Positions 51,267-59,989 of a stretch of DNA of 64,000 nt are shown here, piece after piece. This DNA is from Bacteroidales bacterium UBA3143 (GTDB lineage: Bacteria; Bacteroidota; Bacteroidia; Bacteroidales; Dysgonomonadaceae). The notes below the pieces were generated by a model. The model did no database searches. It was not told the origin of the DNA and saw nothing but the letters and a program-made list of their open reading frames with translations. The DNA is taken from positions 1 through 64,000 of the forward strand of contig DEZB01000033.1 in the NCBI GenBank assembly GCA_002364735.1. The letters are read 5' to 3'. Each line of letters opens with the position of its first letter. The first letter of the stretch is position 1. Both the position numbers and the translations under genes were made by a program.

Positions 51267-54005
51267 TTAAATCTTAACTGCTTCTTTCTCTGTAAATAAA
51301 TTTGCTACTAAATCAACTACACTTTCTGATATATCTTCAGTGCTTCCAGTAACTGCATTTGCAATACCTTTTTTAGTTTGAATAATCTGGTAAACTTTTT
51401 CATCAATAGTATTCCTGCCTAAGAAGTAATAGCAAGTAACGCTGTCTTTTTGACCTATTCTATGCGTTCTGTCTTCACACTGAACACAATCTGCATAAGT
51501 CCAAGGGAACTCAACAAATGCAACATTAGATGAAGCAGTGAGCGTTAACCCAACTCCAGCAGCTTTAATCGAACAAATGATAATATCTGTTTTTGGATTG
51601 TTCTGAAAACTATCAATTGCATGTTGTTTTTGTTCTTGATTTTCACGACCTGTAACCGATACTGCGTGTGGAAAAGCTTTCTTCAACCCATCCACTACTT
51701 CATGAAGTGAGCAGAATAAAACCAACTTTTGACCGTTTTCTTGAAAGTCTTTTACAAACTCTACAACCTCTTTAATTTTGCCACGTGCTGAAATCTGACG
51801 AAGTATGTTTATTCTTACCATTACTTCACCTCTGAGTGCTCTTTGGATGCTTTCGTCGGATGCATCTTTGTATTTTACTAGATATGAGATCAAATCTCTC
51901 TCAGCATCTGAATACTCTTTGCGATTAGTTATTTCAGTAATCATTGTTTGTCTTACTTTATCGGGCAAATCTTTAAGCACTTTTGATTTTTCACGCCTAA
52001 ACATGCAATGTTGCCAAAGCTTCCAGTTTAATTCTTTCAAATTGCTTGCTTCATTAGGGCCACCACAATATCTCTCTACAAAATTCTTATACCCACCAAA
52101 ATCATTCATTCTACCTAAAATAGATAATTGTGCTACTAAATCCTTTGGTTTGTTTACCACTGGTGTTCCTGTCAACTGAATAATATACTCTTTACCATCA
52201 CTTATACCTTTAGTGAATTTTGATTGTTGAGTAGAAGAAGACTTGCATCGATGTGATTCATCAATAATAACTGACTTGAACATGTTGATGGTATTCTTGA
52301 ATTCTACATCACGAAGCGTAAAGCGTTTTGATTTCTTAATTCTCTGAACGAAATACTTTTTCAAAGATTCATAATTGACAATAAATACTTGATGTAATCC
52401 TGTTTGATAAAAGAAAGGCCAACTGTCACGAACGCTATCTGTTAGTACCATCGCTTTCTTATCAGTAAACTTATGCCACTCTCTCTCCCAATTAATCTTT
52501 AATGATGCTGGACAAATGACTAAACAAGGAAAAGCGTCTGCGAGATTAATTGTTGCAATAGATTGAATCGTGTTGTGTGTTACAATGAAGCTATCAGTTA
52601 GATATAGGCTGTCAGGAGAAGAAACTTTGATGCATTGATGTTCTTCATATCCAATAAATTCTACTGATTCAATGTAGCGTGTAACCCTGAAAGATTTGCT
52701 TTTGCTCCATGATTCAGATTTATACGAATCTAAACTAAATGGACAAAAGTTTGTACGAATATTTACTTGATATTCAAGTCCTTTATCTTCACTTGTTCTA
52801 TCATATTCATGAACAATTGCAACACCTCCTAATGATTGAACTAAGTGTTTCAAATCATAAGCTAACTCGATCGATGTTGTATGAAACATTGTTCTGTTTT
52901 TAATGCAGCTACCATCAGTATCCATTAACCCAGAAAGCAAGTATTTTCTTTGATTTGCATCACCTTTTAAATATTCACTTGGAATAAACTTATCAGGACT
53001 ATTTACGAACAAACCAACATCTTTCAAGTAGCGATAATACACATTATAGTTTCTACCTACATTGCTTACAATTCCATAACGATTAATACCATTGTAAACT
53101 TTTGAGGTGACCTTCATTCTTCCATCGAGTTCAGACTCAATCCTGTTTATTATAGGATCTTTCTCATTTGGTAAGGACATTGTTATTGAAGTAGGTGAAA
53201 TGTGTGCATCTCCAATTAATGCTCCAATAGTATATGGTGGTATTACATAATCTCGTGTAAGATATTGAACGGGCTCACACATCGGAATCTCCCATTTCAA
53301 AGAAGGTTTTCTTCCTGACTTCTCTCTTTTAGGATTGCTTTTATTGTGTAATCCTAAATCAAGTATTTCTTTTAATGTCTTTACAACCCATCCCTGTTTT
53401 CTCAATCTTCTGTTTGCATCCCGAACACTCCATAAATGCTCTAGGTTGCAGTCTGCAAATGAACCATCATTCATTGTCACTCTAAATGTTTCTTGCTTTC
53501 CTTGCGGATATATTGCTTCTACATGCTGAACACTTCCATCTTTAGCGAATATATCATCTCCAACCTTTATATCCCCCATTTTCACAGCTCCCATTGGGGT
53601 TTGGATTATAGAGTTTAAAGTTTCAGATTTCCCAAGGCCTGGCTCATCGGTGTTCATAAACCTTTTCAGTTCTAATCCTCTTTGAATACCTTCCAATTGA
53701 TACCCGTATGGCTCCATTTTTAAGCCATGCGGGATTTCTAAAGATTTCAATTCAGGTATTTCATAAACAAGATCCTCTACGGATTTTGGAACATCATTAT
53801 TTTCACCAGCCCAATAAACAGGCTCAAATCGACGAATAGAGTTTAAGAATCTATCCAATTCTTCACGTGAAGTTTCAGGAACTGTCCACTCTTTTGTTCT
53901 TCCATCAAATCTACGGCCAGTTATTTTTTTGACACCATCAACTAATGATGGACGGTATTTAAAACTAATGCGATAAAAACCGCGAGGATCTTGTGCTATT
54001 TCCAT
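51267..54005 (-). CDS. HARP/SNF2 DNA helicase interrupted by an intein
   Basis: 912 residues as read; 560 after removal of a 352-residue intein. N-terminal HARP-like domain (YRISFKYRPSLVDGVKKITG, about 12-60) as in SMARCAL1-type annealing helicases. The P-loop is split: GLGK (123-126) is followed by the intein, and TIQSIATIN resumes at 479. Walker B is DESH in SVIIDESHRCKS; motif III LTGTPV; motif VI EDRTHRIGQKD. After splicing it would rewind or remodel DNA, probably at phage forks or recombination intermediates together with RecT and the exonuclease. Without splicing the ATPase is dead. Confidence 0.9.
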   Translation of the reverse strand: MEIAQDPRGFYRISFKYRPSLVDGVKKITGRRFDGRTKEWTVPETSREELDRFLNSIRRFEPVYWAGENNDVPKSVEDLVYEIPELKSLEIPHGLKMEPYGYQLEGIQRGLELKRFMNTDEPGLGKSETLNSIIQTPMGAVKMGDIKVGDDIFAKDGSVQHVEAIYPQGKQETFRVTMNDGSFADCNLEHLWSVRDANRRLRKQGWVVKTLKEILDLGLHNKSNPKREKSGRKPSLKWEIPMCEPVQYLTRDYVIPPYTIGALIGDAHISPTSITMSLPNEKDPIINRIESELDGRMKVTSKVYNGINRYGIVSNVGRNYNVYYRYLKDVGLFVNSPDKFIPSEYLKGDANQRKYLLSGLMDTDGSCIKNRTMFHTTSIELAYDLKHLVQSLGGVAIVHEYDRTSEDKGLEYQVNIRTNFCPFSLDSYKSESWSKSKSFRVTRYIESVEFIGYEEHQCIKVSSPDSLYLTDSFIVTHNTIQSIATINLADAFPCLVICPASLKINWEREWHKFTDKKAMVLTDSVRDSWPFFYQTGLHQVFIVNYESLKKYFVQRIKKSKRFTLRDVEFKNTINMFKSVIIDESHRCKSSSTQQSKFTKGISDGKEYIIQLTGTPVVNKPKDLVAQLSILGRMNDFGGYKNFVERYCGGPNEASNLKELNWKLWQHCMFRREKSKVLKDLPDKVRQTMITEITNRKEYSDAERDLISYLVKYKDASDESIQRALRGEVMVRINILRQISARGKIKEVVEFVKDFQENGQKLVLFCSLHEVVDGLKKAFPHAVSVTGRENQEQKQHAIDSFQNNPKTDIIICSIKAAGVGLTLTASSNVAFVEFPWTYADCVQCEDRTHRIGQKDSVTCYYFLGRNTIDEKVYQIIQTKKGIANAVTGSTEDISESVVDLVANLFTEKEAVKI
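52572..53627 (-). mobile_element. Intein with LAGLIDADG homing endonuclease
   Basis: Residues 127-478 of the helicase frame (352 residues). It begins with Ser127 (SETLNSIIQTPMGAVKMGDI, block A) and ends VTHN, with Thr479 as the following extein residue, so a class 1 Ser/Thr intein. Block B histidine is likely His190 in NLEHLW. Two LAGLIDADG-like helices, IGALIGDAHIS (about 260-270) and LLSGLMDTDGS (about 356-366), mark a homing endonuclease. The insertion point, between Lys and Thr of GLGKT, is the P-loop site favoured by many inteins. Confidence 0.92.
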
Positions 54006-54020
54006 TTCTATTGCTGTATA

Positions 54021-54635
54021 TTATAAGGTTGCATCAAATGCAGGTACTAATTCTAATTTCTTTTTTCTTTTGCGTTTTGGCTTTTCTGCTTTTTTCTCTT
54101 TACTGTCTTCAAGAAATGCTTCTTCTGGTGAGTCAAAGTCAAAGTCGAGCTGCTTAACACCCCACTTCTCATTGAATACATATTCTTCAACTTCGTAATC
54201 ACAAGCTTCAATATGAGCGTATAAATCACCTGAAAACTCATAAGCTTCTTCATCTTCAAACTGAATGAATGGAGTTGTAATATTTAGAACTTTCCCTGAG
54301 CTCAATAACTTTTGGCCAATGATAACTACACCTGCAGACTCTCCATTTCCACCTTTTGAATAACCTGTTACAACATAGTTATTGAGGTTTTCTTCTAAAT
54401 TGAAATCATATATTCCATGCTGTTTAATTTTCTCAGATTCTGGCATTTCGCAAATGCAGACAAGGTGAAGTTTCAACTTATCAAAAGCATCTCTTAAATC
54501 TGCATGTACTGTTTGAGCACATTTTTTATCAATCGTGTTTGAGTAATTTTCTTCTGTGAAGTTTTCATTATAAATCACAGTTAGCTGGCCATCTTTAATT
54601 TTAGCCTTTTGAATTTCATTTTTCGCTGTTTCCAT
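54021..54635 (-). CDS. Unknown early protein, conserved in Bacteroidetes phages
   Basis: 204 residues. Contains VHADLRDAFDKLKLHLVCIC and FIQFEDEEAYEFSGDLYAHI, and a strongly basic KRKRKKKLELVP tail after an acidic stretch. I recall similar proteins in Bacteroidetes prophages but no function. Position between the helicase and exonuclease genes suggests a role in DNA metabolism. Confidence 0.6.
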   Translation of the reverse strand: METAKNEIQKAKIKDGQLTVIYNENFTEENYSNTIDKKCAQTVHADLRDAFDKLKLHLVCICEMPESEKIKQHGIYDFNLEENLNNYVVTGYSKGGNGESAGVVIIGQKLLSSGKVLNITTPFIQFEDEEAYEFSGDLYAHIEACDYEVEEYVFNEKWGVKQLDFDFDSPEEAFLEDSKEKKAEKPKRKRKKKLELVPAFDATL

Positions 54636-54647
54636 TGTTGCTTTTAT

Positions 54648-54998
54648 TTAAAAGATTGAATCATTTTCGTTATCTTCAAAATCAACCTCAGTGATTGAAT
54701 CATCTTGAGATAATCGTAGGAGTTCTTTTTTTGCGATATCTGACAAGCTCCAAGGTGTAATTGGTGCAACATTAAGAGTTTCTGCAACAGCTTTAGCAAT
54801 TGATTCTTCAACAGGGTTTATTGCGTAAATTGCACCTGCTGAAAGAATACGAGTGAAACTTTTATTCTCTTTGGTTTCGGGGACATCAACTCGTAGCATG
54901 TTTACACCAGCTACATTCTGTTCTGTGCATTTACCAGCTATTCGGCAATGGCCAAATAGTTCAACTATGCACCATAAATTAAATTTCTCTGTTTTCAT
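54648..54998 (-). CDS. Unknown early protein
   Basis: 116 residues. The N-terminus is beta-rich (FNLWCIVELFGHCRIAGKC), followed by SFTRILSAGAIYAINPVEES; the C-terminus is acidic. Twelve bp upstream of the 54021 gene. No family named. Confidence 0.6.
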   Translation of the reverse strand: MKTEKFNLWCIVELFGHCRIAGKCTEQNVAGVNMLRVDVPETKENKSFTRILSAGAIYAINPVEESIAKAVAETLNVAPITPWSLSDIAKKELLRLSQDDSITEVDFEDNENDSIF

Positions 54999-54999
54999 A

Positions 55000-55278
55000 T
55001 CAATTGTTTATTTTAAATGGTAAATCATCACATGAATCACAATCTACTTCTACAAGTTCTTCAGCTGGACTTTCGATTTCTAGACCGTCAGTTTCCGACA
55101 TCGTTTTTAAAACTCTTTGATGTGAAGTAAATATCATCTCACAAGCTTTTCTGTAAGAGTCAGCTCTTAATCTTTGCTCATTTCTTTCAACTTGTAGTTG
55201 TTGATTCTCTTCTACTAATCCCCTTACTTTTGCTTCGAGAGATTGTATCTTTTCTTTCTTTTTATTTATTCCAAACAT
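55000..55278 (-). CDS. Small coiled-coil early protein
   Basis: 92 residues: a basic N-terminus (MFGINKKKEKIQSLEAKVRG), a coiled coil to about 45, and an acidic tail with CDSCDD. One base separates it from the next gene. No family recognised. Confidence 0.55.
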   Translation of the reverse strand: MFGINKKKEKIQSLEAKVRGLVEENQQLQVERNEQRLRADSYRKACEMIFTSHQRVLKTMSETDGLEIESPAEELVEVDCDSCDDLPFKINN

Positions 55279-55290
55279 GATGTTTATGTG

Positions 55291-55698
55291 TTAATGTTGA
55301 AAATTTCCTGAATATTGCATTTCAGATTTTGCTTTTGAAATTAATGTGCGACACCAATCAATATTGTGTGTACAGCTGCGATTAATTCTTTCACACCAAT
55401 CAACCATATACTGCTCCTCTTTGCATAGACTTTTGATGATTAGATTAACCGCTGTATGTGATGCTTTAGCTTGCTTTCCTGTTTCTCTTAATGTCTCAAA
55501 TATTTCATCTTTCAATTTGTGATTAAGATGATACTTTGCATCTGCAAGAAGCTTTCCACTGCGAGCCATATAGACTGCTAAATCATTGCCACGCATTACA
55601 ACTTCTTCAATCTGCTCACTTACCGTAATGTTTAAGTACTTGTCTATCTCTGCAAGTTCTTCCAGTATCTGATCTGGAGGTGTGATGTTAAGATTCAT
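55291..55698 (-). CDS. Unknown early helical protein
   Basis: 135 residues, all-helical look, with DAKYHLNHKLKDEIFETLRE and VDWCERINRSCTHNIDWCRT. Overlaps the upstream gene by 11 nt. No family recognised. Confidence 0.6.
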   Translation of the reverse strand: MNLNITPPDQILEELAEIDKYLNITVSEQIEEVVMRGNDLAVYMARSGKLLADAKYHLNHKLKDEIFETLRETGKQAKASHTAVNLIIKSLCKEEQYMVDWCERINRSCTHNIDWCRTLISKAKSEMQYSGNFQH

Positions 55699-55954
55699 TT
55701 TTCAGCTGCCTCCCCCCCACTTTTGCTTGCTCAATAAGAGCTATGATTGACTCTAAGATGAAATTGCTATGATATAAATCTGCATTTTCTATCTCACCTT
55801 TTATAGCTTCTATTAAATCATGGTGTTTTGAGAGTCCTTTGATAACTCCATCCAAACAACTTATGTTGTCAGCCATTTCACTGTCTGGCTCATTGTATGG
55901 ATTGGCACTTAGACTTAATCTTACGCTTTTCAAATCTCTAATAAATTTCTTCAT
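55688..55954 (-). CDS. Small early protein
   Basis: 88 residues with KFIRDLKSVRLSLSANPYNE and a helical C-terminus. No family recognised. Fits tightly in the early operon (13 bp after the exonuclease gene). Confidence 0.55.
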   Translation of the reverse strand: MKKFIRDLKSVRLSLSANPYNEPDSEMADNISCLDGVIKGLSKHHDLIEAIKGEIENADLYHSNFILESIIALIEQAKVGGRQLKNES

Positions 55955-55967
55955 GATTATTTTTATT

Positions 55968-56624
55968 TTATACTATTAATTGCCAATATTTAAATGCTAA
56001 CTCCAAGTACTTTTCTTTCCCCTTCTCATAGGTTTTATCACCACGTGTGATAAAATATTTAAACACCTTGCAATTCTTTTTTGAAATGGCATAAATGAAA
56101 TCTCTATCACTCCCTACGATATCCATGTACCAAGCTCTAGACCTATCCCAATCAAAGAAATCAATAGCATCTTCAAACTCTCTCTGAGACGATGCAGCGG
56201 TTGATTTGAGGTCTCCACCAAAGTTGAATGATTCTAAGAACCAGTCCCACTTACATCTTGTGTCTAGAGAAAACTCAAACCCACAGTAATCAAACGTTTG
56301 ATTTTTTTTGATGCTTACAGCCTGCGTATTGGAGTGCTTCAAAACATTAGATAGAAACTTATCCTTTCGAGATTCCATTAAAAGTGATTTTCTCATCTCA
56401 ATAGCCAAATCAAAATCCTCTTTTAAATACTGAACATCATCAACTGATAGCTTGTAAAAATCCACTCTCTCTGGCTCAGTAATGATTGCATCGATGAGCG
56501 TTCCAAACTTGAAGGCCTTCTCCTTATCCCCAAAAAATGGTTGGGGATAAAGGAGATTCTTCAATTCTGTTAGTGTTGAGTTGCTAACTTCTTTTCGGGA
56601 AAAATATGCATCTGGATTAGACAT
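55968..56624 (-). CDS. PD-(D/E)XK exonuclease (phage recombination partner of RecT)
   Basis: 218 residues. FKFGTLIDAIITEPE at the N-terminus, LDTRCKWDWFLESFNFGGDLKST (catalytic Asp in GDLKST with the following Lys) and SQREFEDAIDFFDWDRSRAW match the YqaJ/RecB-like phage exonuclease family. It degrades one DNA strand so RecT can anneal the other. It lies one base after the coiled-coil gene and 1.6 kb from recT in the same operon. Confidence 0.8.
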   Translation of the reverse strand: MSNPDAYFSRKEVSNSTLTELKNLLYPQPFFGDKEKAFKFGTLIDAIITEPERVDFYKLSVDDVQYLKEDFDLAIEMRKSLLMESRKDKFLSNVLKHSNTQAVSIKKNQTFDYCGFEFSLDTRCKWDWFLESFNFGGDLKSTAASSQREFEDAIDFFDWDRSRAWYMDIVGSDRDFIYAISKKNCKVFKYFITRGDKTYEKGKEKYLELAFKYWQLIV

Positions 56625-56625
56625 A

Positions 56626-57849
56626 TTATTTCGCTTTTACATCATCAATATATTCGATAAATGCAGAGGTGAGGAGTTCACCATCTTTATTTGCTCTTTT
56701 TTCGCAAAGAGTAATCATACGCTTATGTATTTTCTCCAGTTCAGGAATAGTCATATCCATTCCATCTGAAAGAAACCACATTTGATAAATTTCAAGAAAG
56801 CCCTTTACGTTATTCACTTTTATTTTTTTGGTAACTTTAGCATCAGGAATGTTAGTTGGGACCATTTCAGCAGTGTTATTAAAGGAGTTAAGCAATTCAG
56901 CTTCTGCTGCTTTTGCTTGAGCTTTTAAACGATCTTCTTCTTCTTGCTTTTTACGGGTAATTTCACGTTGCTTTTCAGCTTCTGCTTCACGTTGTTTGGC
57001 GGTTTCTGTTACTCTTTTTGCTGCTTCTGCATCTTTCTTACTCAACTCTTCAATTTCCTGCAATTCACGCTTTCTGGATGACAATTTCATTATCAAATCA
57101 TCTTTGATGTTCTGAATGCTATCAGCAAATCTTTTCTTGCAAGATTCCATCATCCCTGGCACGACTTGTTTTTTTATTGCTATCTTATCTTCATTAGTTA
57201 AATGAACTGATAAGAAAGAATCTTTATACAATGAAAAGTGATTAAGTGCAGGATATACATTTGAGAATCCTTCAATTTGATCTGAGTTTGCATCGAAATT
57301 GCTTAATGTAAGTTCATTGAAAAGCTTGTATAAATCTGCAGACGCATCATCCAAAAACTTTGCATAATGAGCTTCAAGAGACATTGATAAATCTGAGCGG
57401 TATTCACTTTTCTCATTCTCAATTTCTCTTTGCTTTTTTGCAGCATCTTCTTTCTTCTTAATTTCTGCCAACTTCTTTTCTGCATACTTATTACGATGCA
57501 ATTGAAGTTTAGCAGTGATTGAATCTTTATTAGTGTAATTAATTTCTGTTTCAAGTGTTGTAAACTCCTTTGAAATGCGAGTCAATAACTGAGTAAGAGG
57601 AGAACGACGCTCGTTCATTTTCTTAACTGTAATCTTAGCCTTTTGAATGAAGTCTGCTATTTTAGCATCTAATTCGTCACTATCGATCTCTCCATTTGCT
57701 TCAATAGTATCAAGTAACCCTTGACCTGCATTGTTACATCTTGAGACTGATTGTTGATTAGTCGAAAGCATATTTGGTGCAGTTTGCAAAATGCTTGTAA
57801 ACTCTTCTACCCTTATTGGTAGGTTCTGTGTTTGTACTTGTGTATTCAT
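56626..57849 (-). CDS. Large coiled-coil early protein
   Basis: 407 residues. Long charged coiled coils at about 85-155 and 235-320 flank a more compact middle; the C-terminus has DMTIPELEKIHKRM. It sits between the exonuclease and RecT genes. Similar DUF1351-like proteins accompany recT in other phages, but the match here is only by position and composition. Confidence 0.6.
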   Translation of the reverse strand: MNTQVQTQNLPIRVEEFTSILQTAPNMLSTNQQSVSRCNNAGQGLLDTIEANGEIDSDELDAKIADFIQKAKITVKKMNERRSPLTQLLTRISKEFTTLETEINYTNKDSITAKLQLHRNKYAEKKLAEIKKKEDAAKKQREIENEKSEYRSDLSMSLEAHYAKFLDDASADLYKLFNELTLSNFDANSDQIEGFSNVYPALNHFSLYKDSFLSVHLTNEDKIAIKKQVVPGMMESCKKRFADSIQNIKDDLIMKLSSRKRELQEIEELSKKDAEAAKRVTETAKQREAEAEKQREITRKKQEEEDRLKAQAKAAEAELLNSFNNTAEMVPTNIPDAKVTKKIKVNNVKGFLEIYQMWFLSDGMDMTIPELEKIHKRMITLCEKRANKDGELLTSAFIEYIDDVKAK

Positions 57850-57859
57850 CTTGAATTTT

Positions 57860-57873
57860 GTTTAAATAGTTAT
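57860..57873 (-). promoter_or_regulatory. ATAACTATTTAAAC element upstream of the coiled-coil gene
   Basis: Minus-strand copy; CTATTT starts 20 nt before ATG 57849, within a 32-nt intergenic gap of the early operon. Confidence 0.5.
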
Positions 57874-57881
57874 TTAGTTTT

Positions 57882-58205
57882 TTATTTACCTAATGCTTTT
57901 TTTATAGCTCCATCTACCACATTCCAGATATCCACACTGTGGTAGTCTATCCCTTTTTTAAGAAGATGATTCTGGACTAATTGTAGAGCTTTGAGAAGTT
58001 CAGGTGCAGAAGCAATAAGATTTGCAGTTTCGGTATTTCCTATGCTTTCACAGATCAAGTATCCACCGTAATACTCAGGCTCATCGTCTCCGCTTTCTCT
58101 TGGATTTGGAGGTGAAGGATAATTTGTATTCTTAATTTTTGTGTCGGAAACAACAGTGCTATGATGATTCCCTACCTTCCATTTTTGATTTGTCATATCT
58201 TTCAT
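57882..58205 (-). CDS. Unknown early protein
   Basis: 107 residues. The motif GNTETANLIASAPELLKALQ is widespread in small phage proteins of unknown function (a recalled pattern). It lies 9 bp after recT. Role unknown. Confidence 0.65.
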   Translation of the reverse strand: MKDMTNQKWKVGNHHSTVVSDTKIKNTNYPSPPNPRESGDDEPEYYGGYLICESIGNTETANLIASAPELLKALQLVQNHLLKKGIDYHSVDIWNVVDGAIKKALGK

Positions 58206-58214
58206 TGTATTATA

Positions 58215-59162
58215 TTAAAATCCTTCATCAATATCAGATTCTGATACAATTACAGTAGGCTCAGGTGTTGGCTGATTGGTAGGCTCATCAAAGCCATTAT
58301 CTACAACTTCTGCGTCAGCATCTTCAATGCCATAATCAATGACTGGATCGATTTCTTCTACTGTCTCCATTTGTGTGTACTTTCCAATGCGTACTTTTGG
58401 ATAAGCATCAAAAGCATGTTTAATCATTTTATTTTCAAGAAAGCCAGGATCAATTTGCCCATCATTTGAAGTATAAAGAGCATTCGCATCACCAGCAACA
58501 CGTTTCTTTTGATTATTATCCCAATAGCTGTTACCTCTCTCACTGAATCCTTTCAATCTTTCAATGTCAGGTTTCAACATCCACTGATAATCTTCCGAAC
58601 CATCATTTCTTACTATGCGAATAAATGCACCTACAATCTTTGTTGATGTGCGATTAGGATCGGCTCTGTAGGTAATCACCTTTTTACCATTTTCAAGAGA
58701 TGGCTGAAAAACATCACCTTCGTAAACCACTACAGGATTATCAGCATATTTAATTTGACCTGCTCGCATACGCATCACAAGCTCACCATATCCAGTTACA
58801 GATACAGAAGCTCGTTTCTCGTAGATATCCTTACCATTTCGATCTTTGCGACCTGATTTAGAATTTCGAGGGATTAAATAGCAGTGTGGTTTCCCTGTTG
58901 GATCGAGTGATAAGCCATTAACTGCCATATCAAGAAAGCATCCGTACAAACTGATATTAGTACATTCAGCTAATGCAGGATTATCATACAATAGCTTCTG
59001 AAAATTGAATGTTTCTTTGTGGTACAATTGAGCACCTTGATCACTACCCCATACGGAGTTGTAGATTTGAATAAACTTCTGTTCTACATTCTTGTTTTCA
59101 ACTATTTTAGCAGGCTGTAATGAATTTAATTCATCAACTTTAATTTGAATTACGTTACTCAT
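58215..59162 (-). CDS. recT: RecT single-strand annealing protein
   Basis: 315 residues. The RecT core is plain: NPALAECTNISLYGCFLDMA, LSLDPTGKPHCYLIPRN, SVTGYGELVMRMRAGQIKYA and VVVYEGDVF. It binds single-stranded DNA and anneals homologous strands. The C-terminus is acidic and disordered (from about 270). Together with the PD-(D/E)XK exonuclease, VRR-NUC and the HARP-SNF2 helicase it makes a complete phage recombination set. Confidence 0.93.
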   Translation of the reverse strand: MSNVIQIKVDELNSLQPAKIVENKNVEQKFIQIYNSVWGSDQGAQLYHKETFNFQKLLYDNPALAECTNISLYGCFLDMAVNGLSLDPTGKPHCYLIPRNSKSGRKDRNGKDIYEKRASVSVTGYGELVMRMRAGQIKYADNPVVVYEGDVFQPSLENGKKVITYRADPNRTSTKIVGAFIRIVRNDGSEDYQWMLKPDIERLKGFSERGNSYWDNNQKKRVAGDANALYTSNDGQIDPGFLENKMIKHAFDAYPKVRIGKYTQMETVEEIDPVIDYGIEDADAEVVDNGFDEPTNQPTPEPTVIVSESDIDEGF

Positions 59163-59170
59163 GTTTTTTT

Positions 59171-59185
59171 GTTTTAAATAGTTAT
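59171..59185 (-). promoter_or_regulatory. ATAACTATTTAAAAC element upstream of recT
   Basis: Minus-strand copy with one extra A; CTATTT starts 19 nt before ATG 59162 and overlaps the upstream gene's stop. Confidence 0.5.
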
Positions 59186-59476
59186 TAATACTTCTGTTAG
59201 TTCTTTTAGTTTCTCTTTTGCATTATTCAATGCTTCTTTTTTTCTTTTGTAGAAATCTTCATCCATATAGGGTAATGACATTTCATAATGTGCAGTCCAT
59301 ATATCACGTAAAGCTTTTATGATATCTGTATCATTTATTTCTTTAAGTATTTGGAGGAATCTGTTTTTTCGAATTTCTGCAATTCTGCTATGATTCTTAT
59401 AATCTGAATCCCTCATCCTCCAATACCAGTCAAAATTATCCATGATAGACATGGCTTGGTCAATTAGATATTTCAT
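59174..59476 (-). CDS. Unknown early protein
   Basis: 100 residues from ATG 59476, which overlaps the upstream stop as ATGA; a longer in-frame start at 59524 lies inside the upstream gene and is less likely. Helical, with AMSIMDNFDWYWRMRDSDYK. No family recognised. Confidence 0.6.
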   Translation of the reverse strand: MKYLIDQAMSIMDNFDWYWRMRDSDYKNHSRIAEIRKNRFLQILKEINDTDIIKALRDIWTAHYEMSLPYMDEDFYKRKKEALNNAKEKLKELTEVLITI

Positions 59477-59601
59477 GATATGATTCCCATTACGATCATT
59501 ATTCCAATGTAAACTGCACAGCATGCAACTATTATCTTAGTAGCTTTATCAGCTGTTTTGCCGAACATGATATCTACGAATTTGTCTGTTAGATTTTTCA
59601 T
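59473..59601 (-). CDS. Small membrane protein (42 residues)
   Basis: Begins MKNLTDKFVDIMFGKTADKA and continues with a membrane helix (TKIIVACCAVYIGIMIVMGI). Its TGA overlaps the next ATG. The gap to the upstream gene is 7 bp. Tight packing supports translation. Function unknown. Confidence 0.6.
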   Translation of the reverse strand: MKNLTDKFVDIMFGKTADKATKIIVACCAVYIGIMIVMGIIS

Positions 59602-59608
59602 TGCTTTA

Positions 59609-59908
59609 TCAGTTATTAAAGATTTTGTTTGCCGGTATTATATTCTGAATATCAAGCATCCGACTTGCTGTTTCTAATTCAGAGCGTTTGTAATATACTT
59701 TACCACGCTTTCCATTTCCAGATGGATAACCAGTTATCCATTTTTTACTTCTCCATTCTCTGACCAGTCTTTTGCCATAAATCTTATTTGCTTGAGCTTC
59801 TGTTACTGTTTCCGTTTGCAATCCTAATCTATTAAGAGTGTTTACAACCCCTATCTCGATTGACTTTGCTATAATTGTTTCTATTACTTTATCTTCCATT
59901 TTATACAA
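59609..59908 (-). CDS. Small DNA-binding protein, excisionase-like HTH
   Basis: 99 residues. KIYGKRLVREWRSKKWITGY followed by GKRGKVYYKRSELETA resembles winged-helix/MerR-type HTH proteins of the excisionase class. It could be the excisionase that directs prophage excision, since no other candidate is seen, or an operon regulator. Confidence 0.6.
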   Translation of the reverse strand: MYKMEDKVIETIIAKSIEIGVVNTLNRLGLQTETVTEAQANKIYGKRLVREWRSKKWITGYPSGNGKRGKVYYKRSELETASRMLDIQNIIPANKIFNN

Positions 59909-59989
59909 CTGTTAAATTGATTTCACTTAGCGAGTTGGATTTGTATGCTTAACACCGTAGCAACGCTTTGCCAGGCTGTTGTAAAATTG

